64,000 nucleotides of DNA from the NCBI RefSeq assembly GCF_001469955.1, contig NZ_LOPU01000013.1, positions 1-64,000 on the forward strand. Reading direction: 5' to 3'. The DNA comes from Haloprofundus marisrubri (lineage in GTDB: Archaea > Halobacteriota > Halobacteria > Halobacteriales > Haloferacaceae). Shown one piece after another: positions 1 through 8,895 of this stretch; position 1 is the first letter of the stretch, and each line of letters starts with the position of its first letter. The position numbers and the translations under genes are program-made. The notes under the pieces are model-generated. The model worked only from the letters and a program-made list of their open reading frames with translations, made no database searches and was not told where the DNA came from.

Positions 1-616
1 CCGTCTCCCGGTGCCCGGAAAACTCCCCTTTCGTCTCGAAAGCGTACTCACCGGCACCGAGTCCGGCCTGTGATATCTCCGATTCGCTGCTGGTGAACCT
101 GTGCTCGGCTTCGCTCAGTTCCGTGTTGTCGACCCTGAGCGTCCACGTGTGACTGTCGCCCGCTTCGAGATACATCAGCGGTTCTTGGACGACGCGCGGC
201 GCGATATGGAACCACTCGCTATCGACGCGTTTCCACAGTCCCCAGTCGTAGTAGTTCGTCTCGAACGCCACTTCCGTCCGGTTCGAGAGCGTGAACTCGA
301 CCATCGCTGCCGGCAGCGACGCGCTGTCTGTAGAGGACACGAGCGACAGCGGTGACTCGTCCGGAGTCACTTCGGGATAGCAGACGATGCGCCCCACGGA
401 GTCGCCCACCGGCGGGCAGTCGGCGTCTTCGGGAGCGACCCCGACTTCGGGCGGTTCCGGTGGTTCGGAAGTCTCGGTCGGGTCGTCAGTCGTCACGCTG
501 GACGTACCCGAACGCTCCGTCTCGTTCGTCGCTCCGCTGGCATCGCCGGAATCGTTCGGAGCGGTACAACCACCGAGTCCGACCGCAGCGGCGACGAGGA
601 GGGCTCTTCGCTTCAC
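1..616 (-). CDS. Secreted lipoprotein, 3' end cut by window edge
   Basis: The frame is open from a GTG at 616 to the window edge, so the protein is incomplete at its C-terminus. It starts VKRRALLVAAAVGLGGC, a short charged N-region, a hydrophobic stretch and a lipobox (LGGC) whose cysteine would be lipidated and anchored outside the cell. A Ser/Thr/Glu/Pro-rich linker follows (about residues 18-60), typical of haloarchaeal surface lipoproteins. The remainder, with 'VEFTLSNRTEVAFETNYYDWGLWKR', is a beta-rich domain I cannot name, resembling immunoglobulin-like domains that hold strands around an aromatic cluster. A TATA-like box at 639-646 sits 26 bases before the GTG, which supports this start on a leaderless mRNA. 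No function is assigned. Confidence 0.85.
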   Translation of the reverse strand, partial: MKRRALLVAAAVGLGGCTAPNDSGDASGATNETERSGTSSVTTDDPTETSEPPEPPEVGVAPEDADCPPVGDSVGRIVCYPEVTPDESPLSLVSSTDSASLPAAMVEFTLSNRTEVAFETNYYDWGLWKRVDSEWFHIAPRVVQEPLMYLEAGDSHTWTLRVDNTELSEAEHRFTSSESEISQAGLGAGEYAFETKGEFSGHRET

Positions 617-638
617 ACCACCGCGCTCACAGCGGTCG

Positions 639-646
639 CATAAATG
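639..646 (-). promoter_or_regulatory. TATA-like box of the lipoprotein gene
   Basis: Read on the minus strand this is CATTTATG, centred about 26 bases before the GTG at 616. That is the usual haloarchaeal distance from TATA box to transcription start, so the mRNA would be leaderless. Confidence 0.5.
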
Positions 647-767
647 TCTCGTGGTCGACCAAGTAGCAGAAAACGCCGAGTCGCGTTCCGGAACGGAATA
701 CTACTTGCCCCCGTAGCGGCACACCTCGGACATGCCAATCGTCTCGCTGTCTCCGGAGGTGCGCTGA

Positions 768-2786
768 GTGGCCTCGCACGTCGGCGTCGACGTGGGCGGC
801 ACGTTCACCGACGTCGTTCTCCTGACCGACGACGGGTCGCTCGTCACCGCGAAAGTCCCCAGTACCGACGACCAGAGCGTCGGCGTGATGGAAGGAATCG
901 AGAAAGCCTGTTCGGAGGCCGACCTCGACCCCGCAGACCTCGACGCGTTCTCGCACGCGATGACCGTCTCGGTCAACGCACTGCTCGAACGCGACGGTGC
1001 GAAGACAGCGCTCGTCACGACGGAGGGCTTCCGCGACGTGCTCGAAATCAGACGCCAAAATCGGCCGAGTCTCTACGACCTCGACGCCGACCTGCCGGAA
1101 CCACTCGTCCCCCGTCGCCGCCGGTTCGAGGTCGACGAGCGTGCGACGACCGAGGGAATCGAACGCCCCGTCGACGCCGACGAACTTCGGACTCTCGCCG
1201 GTGACATCGCGGCCGCCGAAGCCGAGAGCGTCGCCGTCTCGCTGCTCCACGCGTACGCCCACCCGGAGAACGAGCAGGCCGTCGCCGACGCGCTCCGTGA
1301 AGAACTCGACGTGCCCGTCTCGGCGTCACACGAAGTGCTCGCGGAGTTCCGCGAGTACGAGCGAACCTCTACCACTGCCGTCGACGCGTACGTCACCCCG
1401 GCCATCGACGCCTACGTCGGTCGTCTCGAAGAGCGCGCGGGCGACGCAGGCGTCCCGACGCCGCGCATCATGCAGTCGAACGGCGGCATCGCCTCAGCGA
1501 AAACGGTCAGAGAACACGCGGTGACGACCGCGCTTTCGGGGCCGGCGGCGGGTGTCGTCGGCGCGGGCGCAACCGTCCAAGCCTCCGAGTCGCTTCGCGG
1601 CCTCGTCACCTTCGACATGGGCGGCACCTCCAGCGACGTGAGCCTCGTCCGAGACGGCGAGGTGGAACGAACGACAGACGCCGAAATCAACGGCCACCCC
1701 ATCCGCGTACCGATGGTCGACGTCCACACCGTCGGTGCGGGCGGCGGAAGCGTCGCGTGGGTCGACGCCGGCGGCGCACTCCGCGTCGGCCCCGAGTCCT
1801 CGGGTGCGAACCCCGGACCGGCATCGTACGGTCGCGGCGGCGAGAAGCCTACTGTGACGGACGCGAACGTCGTTCTCGGCTACATCGGCGGCGACACCGC
1901 CTTGGGTGGCGAACTCTCGCTCGACGTCGACGCCGCCCACGACGTGCTCTCCGAACTCGCCGACGAGGCGGGCCTCGACGACGCTCTCACTGCCGCGCAG
2001 GGCGTCTACCGCGTCGCCAACGCGAACATGACGCGCGCGATTCGCACTATCACCGTCGAACGCGGCCACGACCCGCGGCAGTTCGCCCTCGTCGCTTTCG
2101 GCGGTGCGGGGCCGATGCACGCCGCCGCTCTCGCCGACGACCTGGGCGTCGAAACCGTCGTCGTCCCGCGCGCCTGCGGCGTGCTCTCGGCGTACGGTCT
2201 CCTCGCCGCCGACGAGAAACACGACTCCGTCAGAACCGTGCGAACGCCGCTTTCGGAAATCGACCTCGACCGGGTCGAAGCCGCCTACGACGACCTTCGA
2301 GCGGACGTGCTTGCGGACGTCGAAAAGTCCGAGGAGGCCAGCGTCGGTCGCGTCGCCGACCTGCGCTACGCCGGTCAGAGTTTCGAACTCTCGGTTCCTG
2401 TCGATGACGAGTTCGACGCCGAGGCGGTCGCAGAGCGGTTCACCGCCGCTCACGAGGAGACGTACGGCTACACGCTCTCGGACCCCGTCGAACTCGTCAA
2501 CCTCCGGTCGACGGCGACGGTCGAACGCGACTCCCTCGACGTGACGTACGAGGCGACCGACGACCCGAGTCGCGGAACGCGTGAGGCGTTCTTCGGATTC
2601 GACGGCGACGGCGAGTTCCACGAGACGGCGGTGTACGACCGCGAGGCGTTCGCTCCGGGGGCGACCTTCGAGGGACCGGCGATTCTCGAACAGAACGAGA
2701 GCACCGCCGTCGTCCCGCCGGAGTGGTCGGGGGAAGTCGACGCCGATGGCACTGTGGTCCTCACCAAAGGAGGTGAGCGCCGGTGA
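768..2786 (+). CDS. hyuA: Hydantoinase/5-oxoprolinase subunit A (HyuA family)
   Basis: 672 residues, normal for the ATP-dependent HyuA family. The family opens cyclic amides (hydantoins, 5-oxoproline, or acetone/acetophenone carboxylation in relatives) using ATP, in the cytosol, together with a HyuB subunit. The actin-like ATP-binding fold is visible: GVDVGGTFTDVVL at residues 4-16, FDMGGTSSDVSL near 281 and AFGGAGPMHA near 441. GTG 768 was chosen because GGAGGT at 755-760 lies at the right spacing. The 3' end overlaps hyuB by four bases, so the two are co-translated. The real substrate cannot be read from sequence; hydantoinase, oxoprolinase and carboxylase activities are all possible. Confidence 0.92.
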   Translation: MASHVGVDVGGTFTDVVLLTDDGSLVTAKVPSTDDQSVGVMEGIEKACSEADLDPADLDAFSHAMTVSVNALLERDGAKTALVTTEGFRDVLEIRRQNRPSLYDLDADLPEPLVPRRRRFEVDERATTEGIERPVDADELRTLAGDIAAAEAESVAVSLLHAYAHPENEQAVADALREELDVPVSASHEVLAEFREYERTSTTAVDAYVTPAIDAYVGRLEERAGDAGVPTPRIMQSNGGIASAKTVREHAVTTALSGPAAGVVGAGATVQASESLRGLVTFDMGGTSSDVSLVRDGEVERTTDAEINGHPIRVPMVDVHTVGAGGGSVAWVDAGGALRVGPESSGANPGPASYGRGGEKPTVTDANVVLGYIGGDTALGGELSLDVDAAHDVLSELADEAGLDDALTAAQGVYRVANANMTRAIRTITVERGHDPRQFALVAFGGAGPMHAAALADDLGVETVVVPRACGVLSAYGLLAADEKHDSVRTVRTPLSEIDLDRVEAAYDDLRADVLADVEKSEEASVGRVADLRYAGQSFELSVPVDDEFDAEAVAERFTAAHEETYGYTLSDPVELVNLRSTATVERDSLDVTYEATDDPSRGTREAFFGFDGDGEFHETAVYDREAFAPGATFEGPAILEQNESTAVVPPEWSGEVDADGTVVLTKGGERR

Positions 2787-4402
2787 GCGACGACCCGAAC
2801 GCCGACGCCGAAATCGACGCGGTGACGCTCGAAATCGTCCGCAACCAGTTGGAGGGTGTCGCCGAGGAGATGGGGCAAGTGCTCATCACCTCGTCGTACT
2901 CGCCGAACATCAAGGAACGCCGCGACTGCTCGACGGCGCTGTTCGACGCCGAGGGCCGCCTCGTCGCCCAAGCCGAACACATCCCGGTCCACCTCGGCGC
3001 GATGCCCGCCTCCGTCGCGGCCATCCTCGACAGAGACCCCAAACCGGGCGACGTGTTCGTCCTCAACGACCCGTTCGAGGGCGGTACCCACCTGCCGGAC
3101 GTGACGATGGTCTCACCCGTCGCCGTCGACGACGAGATTCTGGGATACGCCGTCTCTCGCGCGCACCACGCCGACGTGGGCGGGATGACACCCGGCAGCA
3201 TGCCCGCAGGCGCACGCGAAATCTTCCAAGAGGGACTCCGCCTCCCGCCCGTCCGACTCGTCTCGGGGGGCGAGGTGGTCGACGACGTGATGAACGTGCT
3301 GCTCGCAAACGTCCGCAGTCCGAGCGAGCGCCGCGCGGACTTCCGCGCGCAAATCGCTGCCAACGACCGCGCGCAGTCCCGTGTCGCGGACCTCGTGAGC
3401 GAACACGGGAGAACGCAACTCCTCGCGGCGTTCGACGCGGTCATCGACTACTCTCGCCAGCGTATCACGTCCGAACTCGCCGAATTGCCCGACGGAACCT
3501 ACCGCGCGACCGACGCGATGGAAGGCGATGGCGTCACCGACGACGACGTTCCTATCGAAGTCGAAGTCGAAATCAGTGGGGCGGAAGTCCGCGTCGACTT
3601 CGCGGGTACCGCCGACCAGGTCGCGGGCAACGTCAACGCGCCCTTGGCGGTCGCAAAAAGTGCAGTTTACTTCGTCGTTCGCGCGGTGACCGACCCCGAT
3701 ATCCCACCGAACCAGGGCTGTTACGACCCGATTTCGGTCTCCGCGCCCGAAGGGTCGCTTCTCAACCCCGTTCCTCCAGCGGCCGTCGTCGGCGGCAACG
3801 TCGAGACGAGTCAGCGCGTCACCGACACCGTCCTGACTGCGCTCGCCGACGCCGCCCCCGACCGCATCCCCGCACAGGGACAGGGAACGATGAACAACCT
3901 CATCATCGGCAATCGGGACGCTGGTGGGTTCACCTACTACGAGACGATTGCCGGCGGATTCGGCGCGCGCCCGACCAAAGACGGGATGGACGGCGTTCAA
4001 GTCGGGATGACGAACACGCTCAACACGCCCGTCGAGGCGATGGAAGCCGAGTATCCGCTGCGCGTCGAACGGTACGCCTTTCGGCAAGATAGCGGCGGCG
4101 ACGGCGAGTTCCGTGGCGGCCTCGGTGTCGAACGTGCGGTCACCGTCGACGTCGATTCGACGGTTTCGCTTCTCACCGAACGCCGTCGGACCGCACCCGC
4201 TGGCGTCGCCGGCGGGGGGCCGGGCGCTGTCGGCGAGAACCTCGTCGGCGACGAGTCGGTTCCGGCGAAGACGACGCGCGAGATTCCGGCGGGAACGACC
4301 GTCACCGTGCGGACCCCGGGCGGTGGCGGGTACGGCGACCCCGCCGACCGCGACATGGAGGCCCGAGAACGCGACCGGGCCGACGAGAAAACGAGCGAGT
4401 GA
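2783..4402 (+). CDS. hyuB: Hydantoinase/5-oxoprolinase subunit B (HyuB family)
   Basis: 539 residues, the usual length for HyuB, the second subunit of the ATP-dependent cyclic amidohydrolase. Family signatures include the early IVRNQLEGVAEEMG, NDPFEGGTHLPDV near residue 94, HHADVGG near 128 and the glycine-rich C-terminal PGGGGYGDP. The GTG start overlaps the hyuA stop (GTGA) and is preceded by an excellent Shine-Dalgarno site, AAAGGAGGTGAG at 2766-2776, inside hyuA. This makes translational coupling and a fixed subunit ratio likely. No transporter is adjacent, so the substrate stays open. Confidence 0.92.
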   Translation: MSDDPNADAEIDAVTLEIVRNQLEGVAEEMGQVLITSSYSPNIKERRDCSTALFDAEGRLVAQAEHIPVHLGAMPASVAAILDRDPKPGDVFVLNDPFEGGTHLPDVTMVSPVAVDDEILGYAVSRAHHADVGGMTPGSMPAGAREIFQEGLRLPPVRLVSGGEVVDDVMNVLLANVRSPSERRADFRAQIAANDRAQSRVADLVSEHGRTQLLAAFDAVIDYSRQRITSELAELPDGTYRATDAMEGDGVTDDDVPIEVEVEISGAEVRVDFAGTADQVAGNVNAPLAVAKSAVYFVVRAVTDPDIPPNQGCYDPISVSAPEGSLLNPVPPAAVVGGNVETSQRVTDTVLTALADAAPDRIPAQGQGTMNNLIIGNRDAGGFTYYETIAGGFGARPTKDGMDGVQVGMTNTLNTPVEAMEAEYPLRVERYAFRQDSGGDGEFRGGLGVERAVTVDVDSTVSLLTERRRTAPAGVAGGGPGAVGENLVGDESVPAKTTREIPAGTTVTVRTPGGGGYGDPADRDMEARERDRADEKTSE

Positions 4403-4440
4403 GTACGACTCGAAGTCGTCGGCTTCGTTCGAGATTTGAG

Positions 4441-5214
4441 TTAGACGTCCGGCGACTCCATCACCTGCGGGACGCCTTGGGCGGTGATGGTTTCGCCGAC
4501 GACGTACGACGACGCGGGCGCAGCCAAAAATTGTGCAATGTCCGCAATTTCCTCGCTGACGCCGATGCGTCGTTTCACCTCGCTTCGTTCGATGTCGTCG
4601 CCGGAGACGCCCATCTGCGTCTCGACGCCCGGCGTGGCGACGAATCCGGGCGCGATGCAGTTGACGCGGACGTCGTGGCCGGCCCACTCGTACGCCAGCG
4701 AGGTGGTGAGGTTGATGATTCCAGCCTTGGCCGCGCCGTAGTGGCTCATGTACGGTGACCCTTGCTGGCCGGCGACGCTGGAGAGGTTGACGACGCTGCC
4801 GCCGCCGTTCTCGCGCATGTGCTCCCCGGCGACTTGCGTGCAGTGGAACGTCCCGGTGAGGTTGATGTCGACGATAGTGCCCCAGCCGTTCGGCGAGATG
4901 TCCTCGAAGGAAGCCATGAACGACGCGCCCGCGTTGTTGACGAGCGTGTCGACGCCGCCGAACTCCTCGACGGTGGCTTCGACGAGCGCTTCGACGGCCT
5001 CGCGGTCGGTCACGTCGCACTCGACGGCCAGCGCGTTCGCGCCCGTCTCGCGGATTTCCGCGGCCACCGGTTCGACGTTGTCGTGGTCGCGCGAGCAGAC
5101 GACGACGTTCGCGCCGTCGGCGGCGAACTCCTCGGCGATAGCCTTCCCGATACCGCTGGATGCTCCGGTGACGATAGCGGTCTGTCCAGCGACGCTGAAC
5201 CTGTCAGTTACCAT
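4441..5214 (-). CDS. Short-chain dehydrogenase/reductase (SDR)
   Basis: 257 residues, classical SDR size. It carries the NAD(P)-binding TGASSGIGKA motif (residues 16-25), the NNAG motif and a catalytic Ser...Tyr-Gly-Ala-Ala-Lys (YxxxK near 158-162). The acidic residue choices after the second strand do not settle the NAD/NADP preference. The C-terminus 'VVGETITAQGVPQVMES' matches the 3-oxoacyl-ACP reductase/glucose dehydrogenase-like subgroup, where this segment closes over the substrate. Substrate unknown. The gene is convergent with hyuB (38-base gap), so it is probably not part of that pathway. Confidence 0.88.
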   Translation of the reverse strand: MVTDRFSVAGQTAIVTGASSGIGKAIAEEFAADGANVVVCSRDHDNVEPVAAEIRETGANALAVECDVTDREAVEALVEATVEEFGGVDTLVNNAGASFMASFEDISPNGWGTIVDINLTGTFHCTQVAGEHMRENGGGSVVNLSSVAGQQGSPYMSHYGAAKAGIINLTTSLAYEWAGHDVRVNCIAPGFVATPGVETQMGVSGDDIERSEVKRRIGVSEEIADIAQFLAAPASSYVVGETITAQGVPQVMESPDV

Positions 5215-5265
5215 GGAACCGACGAGGTGTGCTGGAGTAATAAACGTGATACACGAGGCAGTTCG

Positions 5266-6015
5266 TCAATCGACGACGCGTTCGAGCAGTCGCGGAAGCA
5301 GTTCGGTCACATCGGCTCGAAAGACGTAGTCGGCGACTCCGTCACTCCCCGTTTTGTCGAGGTTGACGACGGCGAGCGTCCCGTCTCGCGCCGCGGTCCG
5401 CGGCAGCGACGCCGCGGGTTCGACCTGTAGCGACGACCCGATAGCCAAGAACGCGTCGCTCTCCTCGGCCAGTTCGCGTGCATCGGCCAGCGTCTCTCTG
5501 CCCAACTGCTCGCCAAACAGCACCACATCGGGTTTCCAAACGCCGCCACAGTCGCAGTGCGGTGGGGTCTCGCCGTCGCGGACGCGTTCGCGTACCGGCC
5601 CCGCAGTTTCCTGCTCACCGCATCGACGACAGACGACACGCTCGGCGCTGCCGTGGAGTTCGACGAGGCGCTGGGTTCCGGCCTCGGCGTGCAGGCCGTC
5701 GGTGTTCTGCGTGACGACGGCGTCCAGTACCCCTTCGCGTTCGAGCGTCGCCAGCGCGTCGTGGGCGATGTTCGGTTCGATTCCCGACGGGCGCATCGCG
5801 TCGTGGAGTTCGAGGCGGTCGGTCCAGAAGCCGGCGGGGTCGCGTTCGAACCGCGAGATGTGGAACGCTGCGGGGTCGAACTGGTCGCCCCAGATGCCGC
5901 CGTCGCCGCGGAACGGTGGGATACCCGAAGGAACGCTGATTCCCGCACCGGTGAGCGCGACGACGCTGTCGGCGTCACGGAGTTCGGCGGCGAGCGAGTC
6001 GAGTCGGTCGGTCAC
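5266..6015 (-). CDS. Sir2-family NAD-dependent protein deacylase
   Basis: 249 residues from GTG 6015. The reading frame stays open 57 bases further upstream, but that extension (arginine-rich) does not look like a sirtuin N-terminus. Motifs: GAGISVPSGIPPFRG near residue 23 (NAD binding), QNTDGLH near 102-108 with the catalytic histidine, and a zinc site made of CRRCG near 125 and CDCG near 152. The enzyme removes acyl groups from lysine using NAD; in archaea Alba-like chromatin proteins and acetyl-CoA synthetase are known kinds of substrate. An acetyl-CoA synthetase lies at 46.8 kb in this window, but no operon link exists. Confidence 0.9.
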   Translation of the reverse strand: MTDRLDSLAAELRDADSVVALTGAGISVPSGIPPFRGDGGIWGDQFDPAAFHISRFERDPAGFWTDRLELHDAMRPSGIEPNIAHDALATLEREGVLDAVVTQNTDGLHAEAGTQRLVELHGSAERVVCRRCGEQETAGPVRERVRDGETPPHCDCGGVWKPDVVLFGEQLGRETLADARELAEESDAFLAIGSSLQVEPAASLPRTAARDGTLAVVNLDKTGSDGVADYVFRADVTELLPRLLERVVD

Positions 6016-6081
6016 GACGCGTCTTCGGGGTCGACGGACAAGAAAGGGGCTGTCGACACACTCTCGCAACACTGTCCGAAT

Positions 6082-6303
6082 CTAGTCCGCATCCGTCACC
6101 GTTCGCCGTACCTCGTAGACGGTCATCCCAAGCGTAATCAGCAACATCACTACGAGCGAGAGTTCGTAGAGCGTGTCGATGGCTGTCAGTCCTTCGGTGG
6201 CAATTCCGGTGAGCGTCTCCCGTTGGAGGGAGAGGTAGACGAGACAGAGTCCGAACAGCGAGAGCGCCCCGCTCCAGCGCCGCAGTCCATCAACGAACGT
6301 CAT
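6082..6303 (-). CDS. Small two-helix membrane protein
   Basis: 73 residues with two hydrophobic stretches (about 13-27, GALSLFGLCLVYLSL, and about 46-62, ELSLVVMLLITLGMTVY), separated by a polar loop. An RR-rich tail follows the second helix. I do not recognise the family. It is credited because codon use is normal for this genome, the start is a clean ATG and the hydrophobic pattern is coherent. It lies just upstream of the sirtuin gene on the same strand, about 66 bases away. Confidence 0.6.
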   Translation of the reverse strand: MTFVDGLRRWSGALSLFGLCLVYLSLQRETLTGIATEGLTAIDTLYELSLVVMLLITLGMTVYEVRRTVTDAD

Positions 6304-6404
6304 AGTGTCACGTCCTGCACCTGATACTTGAACGGTCGCACTCTCCAGTGGTTCGTCTCCATTTTTGACGTATCGCTCGCTTCGTCAACTCGCGAGGCCG
6401 TGTC

Positions 6405-6425
6405 GTAGCCACTAAACGTGGCTAC
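6405..6425. other. Perfect stem-loop between the HTH gene and the small membrane gene
   Basis: GTAGCCAC, loop TAAAC, GTGGCTAC: eight perfect base pairs. It lies 55 bases after the stop of the winged-helix gene and about 100 bases before the small membrane gene. It could be an mRNA hairpin at the 3' end of the first gene or a protein-binding dyad. Confidence 0.5.
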
Positions 6426-6479
6426 CGATAGTTGAACCGCAGGCTACCGGAGCGAGCGAGGCCGAACGAAACCGGACAA

Positions 6480-6884
6480 TCAGTTCTCGACCGGTGGCGA
6501 ACGCGGCGGACTCTCGGCGTACTTCTGGTCGAACTCGCCGATGAGTTGCCCCATCTTCGCGTACCAGTCGTTGAGCATCCGCTGCATCTCCTGTGCGATT
6601 TCGTCGGCGCTGCGTGGGCGGTAGACGTGGTAGTAGCCGCCCTGTTCGTAGTTCACTTGTTCCTTCTGGAGGAACCCCGCCTGCAGCAACCGCTGGACCG
6701 AGCGGTACGCCGTCGACCGTTCGCGGTCGATTTCCTCGGCGATTTCGTCGACCGTGAGGGGGTCCGCGCGGTCGTTCAGCAGTTGGAAGACGTCTTTATC
6801 TATCTCCTTGAGGTCGTGGAAACACTCCAGCAGCCCCTCACACTGCATATCCTGTCGGAGCATCTCACCCATCGAGTTGGCCAT
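6480..6884 (-). CDS. Winged-helix transcriptional regulator (TrmB/MarR-like)
   Basis: 134 residues. A winged helix-turn-helix covers about residues 25-80: DKDVFQLLNDRADPLTVDEIAEEIDRERSTAYRSVQRLLQAGF, with the recognition helix at RSTAYRSVQRL. The wing is rich in Tyr/Gly (NYEQGGYYHVYRP) and a C-terminal helix (about 90-125) probably forms the dimer contact. It lacks the sugar-binding domain of full TrmB proteins, so it may sense its ligand in the dimer helix or act as a constitutive repressor. The N-terminal segment contains one cysteine (MQCEG). Target genes unknown. Confidence 0.85.
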   Translation of the reverse strand: MANSMGEMLRQDMQCEGLLECFHDLKEIDKDVFQLLNDRADPLTVDEIAEEIDRERSTAYRSVQRLLQAGFLQKEQVNYEQGGYYHVYRPRSADEIAQEMQRMLNDWYAKMGQLIGEFDQKYAESPPRSPPVEN

Positions 6885-7012
6885 CGGACACCTACGCTAC
6901 GCGACGAACGTCCAAAACGGTTTGCATAGTCTGCGCAATACTGACACGGCGACCAACACGCCATTCGCTCGGATAACTCTGTACCGATGCGAGTGCTGCT
7001 TCGACTCTTCGC

Positions 7013-7504
7013 TCACTCTCGTTCGCTGTTGTTCGACCCGTTCGTCCGACAGTAGCCGACTGCTCCGGCGTAGCGGTCACAGTCGGCCCGAACGAGAACG
7101 TACACCGGTTGGTCGGTGTTCGGGCCGGGTTCGTAGTGTACCGAGGCAACGACGCAGTCGGGTGACTTTTCGACTTGCTTCAGGAGGTCGAACTCGTTCC
7201 AGTCCCCCTCGTCGACGCGGGCGGAGACGACGTACCGCCCGGCGACGGGATTCCACGTGCAGTCAGCAACCGAACCCGGTATCTGGTCGCCTTCCATCCG
7301 GTCGACAGCGTGCGACGACTCGTGGACCACTTCGCCGTCACGCACGACTCGAAGGCCGAACGAGTGGCCGGCGTCGCCGTCGTGGTTGCTGACGGTGAGT
7401 CTGCCGAGCGTCGTCGACCTCGAAAGCGGGAAGCGGTCGAGACACCCTGCGAGGCTCGACGCGCCGAGAAAGCCGACCGAACTGAGGAGGGCACGGCGGT
7501 TCAT
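7013..7504 (-). CDS. Lipoprotein with lipobox signal
   Basis: 163 residues from ATG 7504. The frame extends upstream to a GTG but only the ATG gives a clean signal: MNRRALLSSVGFLGASSLAGC, a twin-arginine-like N-region, a hydrophobic core and a LAGC lipobox. The mature part (TVSNHDGDAGHSFGLRVVRDGEVVH...) looks like a small beta-sandwich. Three further cysteines (DCTW, DCVV, DCDRY) may form disulphides outside the cell. Haloarchaeal proteins of this shape are common and mostly uncharacterised. It is divergent from the phosphotransferase gene. Confidence 0.8.
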   Translation of the reverse strand: MNRRALLSSVGFLGASSLAGCLDRFPLSRSTTLGRLTVSNHDGDAGHSFGLRVVRDGEVVHESSHAVDRMEGDQIPGSVADCTWNPVAGRYVVSARVDEGDWNEFDLLKQVEKSPDCVVASVHYEPGPNTDQPVYVLVRADCDRYAGAVGYCRTNGSNNSERE

Positions 7505-7623
7505 GCCTGTCGTCGTCCGTCGCCCAACAAATCTTTTCTGCGATTCGTCGACACGGGTCCGCTGACGGACGAATACGCTCAGAATGACTCGGTTCTCGAC
7601 TCTCGGCCACAGCACGCAATTTG

Positions 7624-7637
7624 ATATATCGATATAT
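7624..7637. promoter_or_regulatory. 14-bp perfect AT palindrome in a divergent promoter region
   Basis: ATATATCGATATAT is a perfect palindrome in otherwise GC-rich DNA, within the 275-base gap between the divergent lipoprotein and phosphotransferase genes. It might be an operator or simply a symmetric AT-rich promoter patch. Confidence 0.35.
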
Positions 7638-7779
7638 GATTCATGTGTGGCGACACGGACGAATTCTGCTCGTTCGTGGTTCGGATTCGAGCACGAACTC
7701 CCTCCAATCCGGGCGAAATTCCTCCTCTCGTCTCACCCCGACACACAGTTATTCATGCCTCCGGTGCGCGTGTACACGC

Positions 7780-8850
7780 ATGACACGCGAGGGCGACTAC
7801 TTCACCCGCCTCGTCGACCCCGAACGCCTCCGCGAGTATCTCTCCGCGGAACTCGGTCCCGTCGACGACGAAGCGTACGCTGTCGACCACCACCAGGAGG
7901 GTCACTCCAACGAGACGCTGTTCGTCACGTGGGACGACCGCGAACTCGTGATTCGCCGCCCGCCACCGGGGGAGACGGCATCCAGCGCCCACGACGTCCT
8001 TCGGGAGTACGAGGTTATGGACGCACTACAGGAAACTGATGTCCCCCTTGCGAACACCGTCCTCGCCTGCGACGACCACGACGTTCTCGGCAGCGACTTC
8101 TACGTGATGGACCGCGTCGACGGCGACGTGTTTCGAGAGTCCGAACCCGAGCGGTTCGCCACTCCCGACCACCGCGAGCGAATCGGAACCCAACTCGTCG
8201 ACACGCTGTCGACGATTCACGCCGTCGACGTCGACGCAGTGGGCCTCGACGAGTTCGGCTACCCCGACGGGTTCACCGAGCGGCAAGTCAAGCGGTGGTC
8301 CGAGCAGTTGACGTGGGCGTTCTCGCGGACGACCGAGGAGCGCGAAGTCCCCGTGTTGTACGACGTGATGTCGTGGCTCACCGACAACGTCCCCGAGGAG
8401 TACCCGCACACGCTCGTCCACGGCGACTACAAACTCGACAACGTGATGTACGCCCCCGGAACGCCGCCCGAAATCAGCGCCGTCTTCGACTGGGAACTGT
8501 CGACGCTCGGCGACCCGCGGACGGATTTGGGGTGGATGCTCTCGTACTGGCGCGACGACGACCCTGAACCCGCGGTTCCAGACCTGACGACGACGTTCAT
8601 GGAACATCCCGACTACTCGACCCGCCGCGAACTCGTCTCGCGGTGGGAGGAGGTGACCGGATTCGAGTACGAACACGACCGCTTCTATCGAACACTAGCA
8701 GTGTACAAACTCGCAGCGCTCGGCGAGATGTTCTTCCGACGCTACCTCGAAGGTAACTCCGACGACGACCTGTACCCACAGATGGAGACACAGGTTCCCG
8801 CACTCGCCGACCGAGCGATGCGAATTATCGACGGCGACGAACCGCTCTGA
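7780..8850 (+). CDS. Aminoglycoside-phosphotransferase-fold kinase (ACAD10-like)
   Basis: 356 residues from ATG 7780; a TATA-like TTATTC about 28 bases upstream favours it over the distant in-frame ATG at 7621. The protein-kinase-like APH fold shows the Brenner motif HGDYKLDN near residue 212 (catalytic Asp and Asn) and the metal-binding FDWELSTLGDPRTDLGW near 235. This subgroup, with the L(S/A)TLGDP signature, often sits beside acyl-CoA dehydrogenases and is proposed to phosphorylate a hydroxyacyl-CoA or related small molecule, not an antibiotic. No acyl-CoA dehydrogenase is adjacent here, so the substrate is open. Confidence 0.85.
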   Translation: MTREGDYFTRLVDPERLREYLSAELGPVDDEAYAVDHHQEGHSNETLFVTWDDRELVIRRPPPGETASSAHDVLREYEVMDALQETDVPLANTVLACDDHDVLGSDFYVMDRVDGDVFRESEPERFATPDHRERIGTQLVDTLSTIHAVDVDAVGLDEFGYPDGFTERQVKRWSEQLTWAFSRTTEEREVPVLYDVMSWLTDNVPEEYPHTLVHGDYKLDNVMYAPGTPPEISAVFDWELSTLGDPRTDLGWMLSYWRDDDPEPAVPDLTTTFMEHPDYSTRRELVSRWEEVTGFEYEHDRFYRTLAVYKLAALGEMFFRRYLEGNSDDDLYPQMETQVPALADRAMRIIDGDEPL

Positions 8851-8895
8851 GAGCAGTCCACAACACTTAGTCCGTCTCCCGTCGATGGTGGGAGT

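Noticed and set aside
3113-5020. 635-residue minus-strand frame across hyuB and the SDR gene
   Set aside because: It spans the intergenic gap and lies antisense to two well-supported genes; arginine-rich shadow composition.
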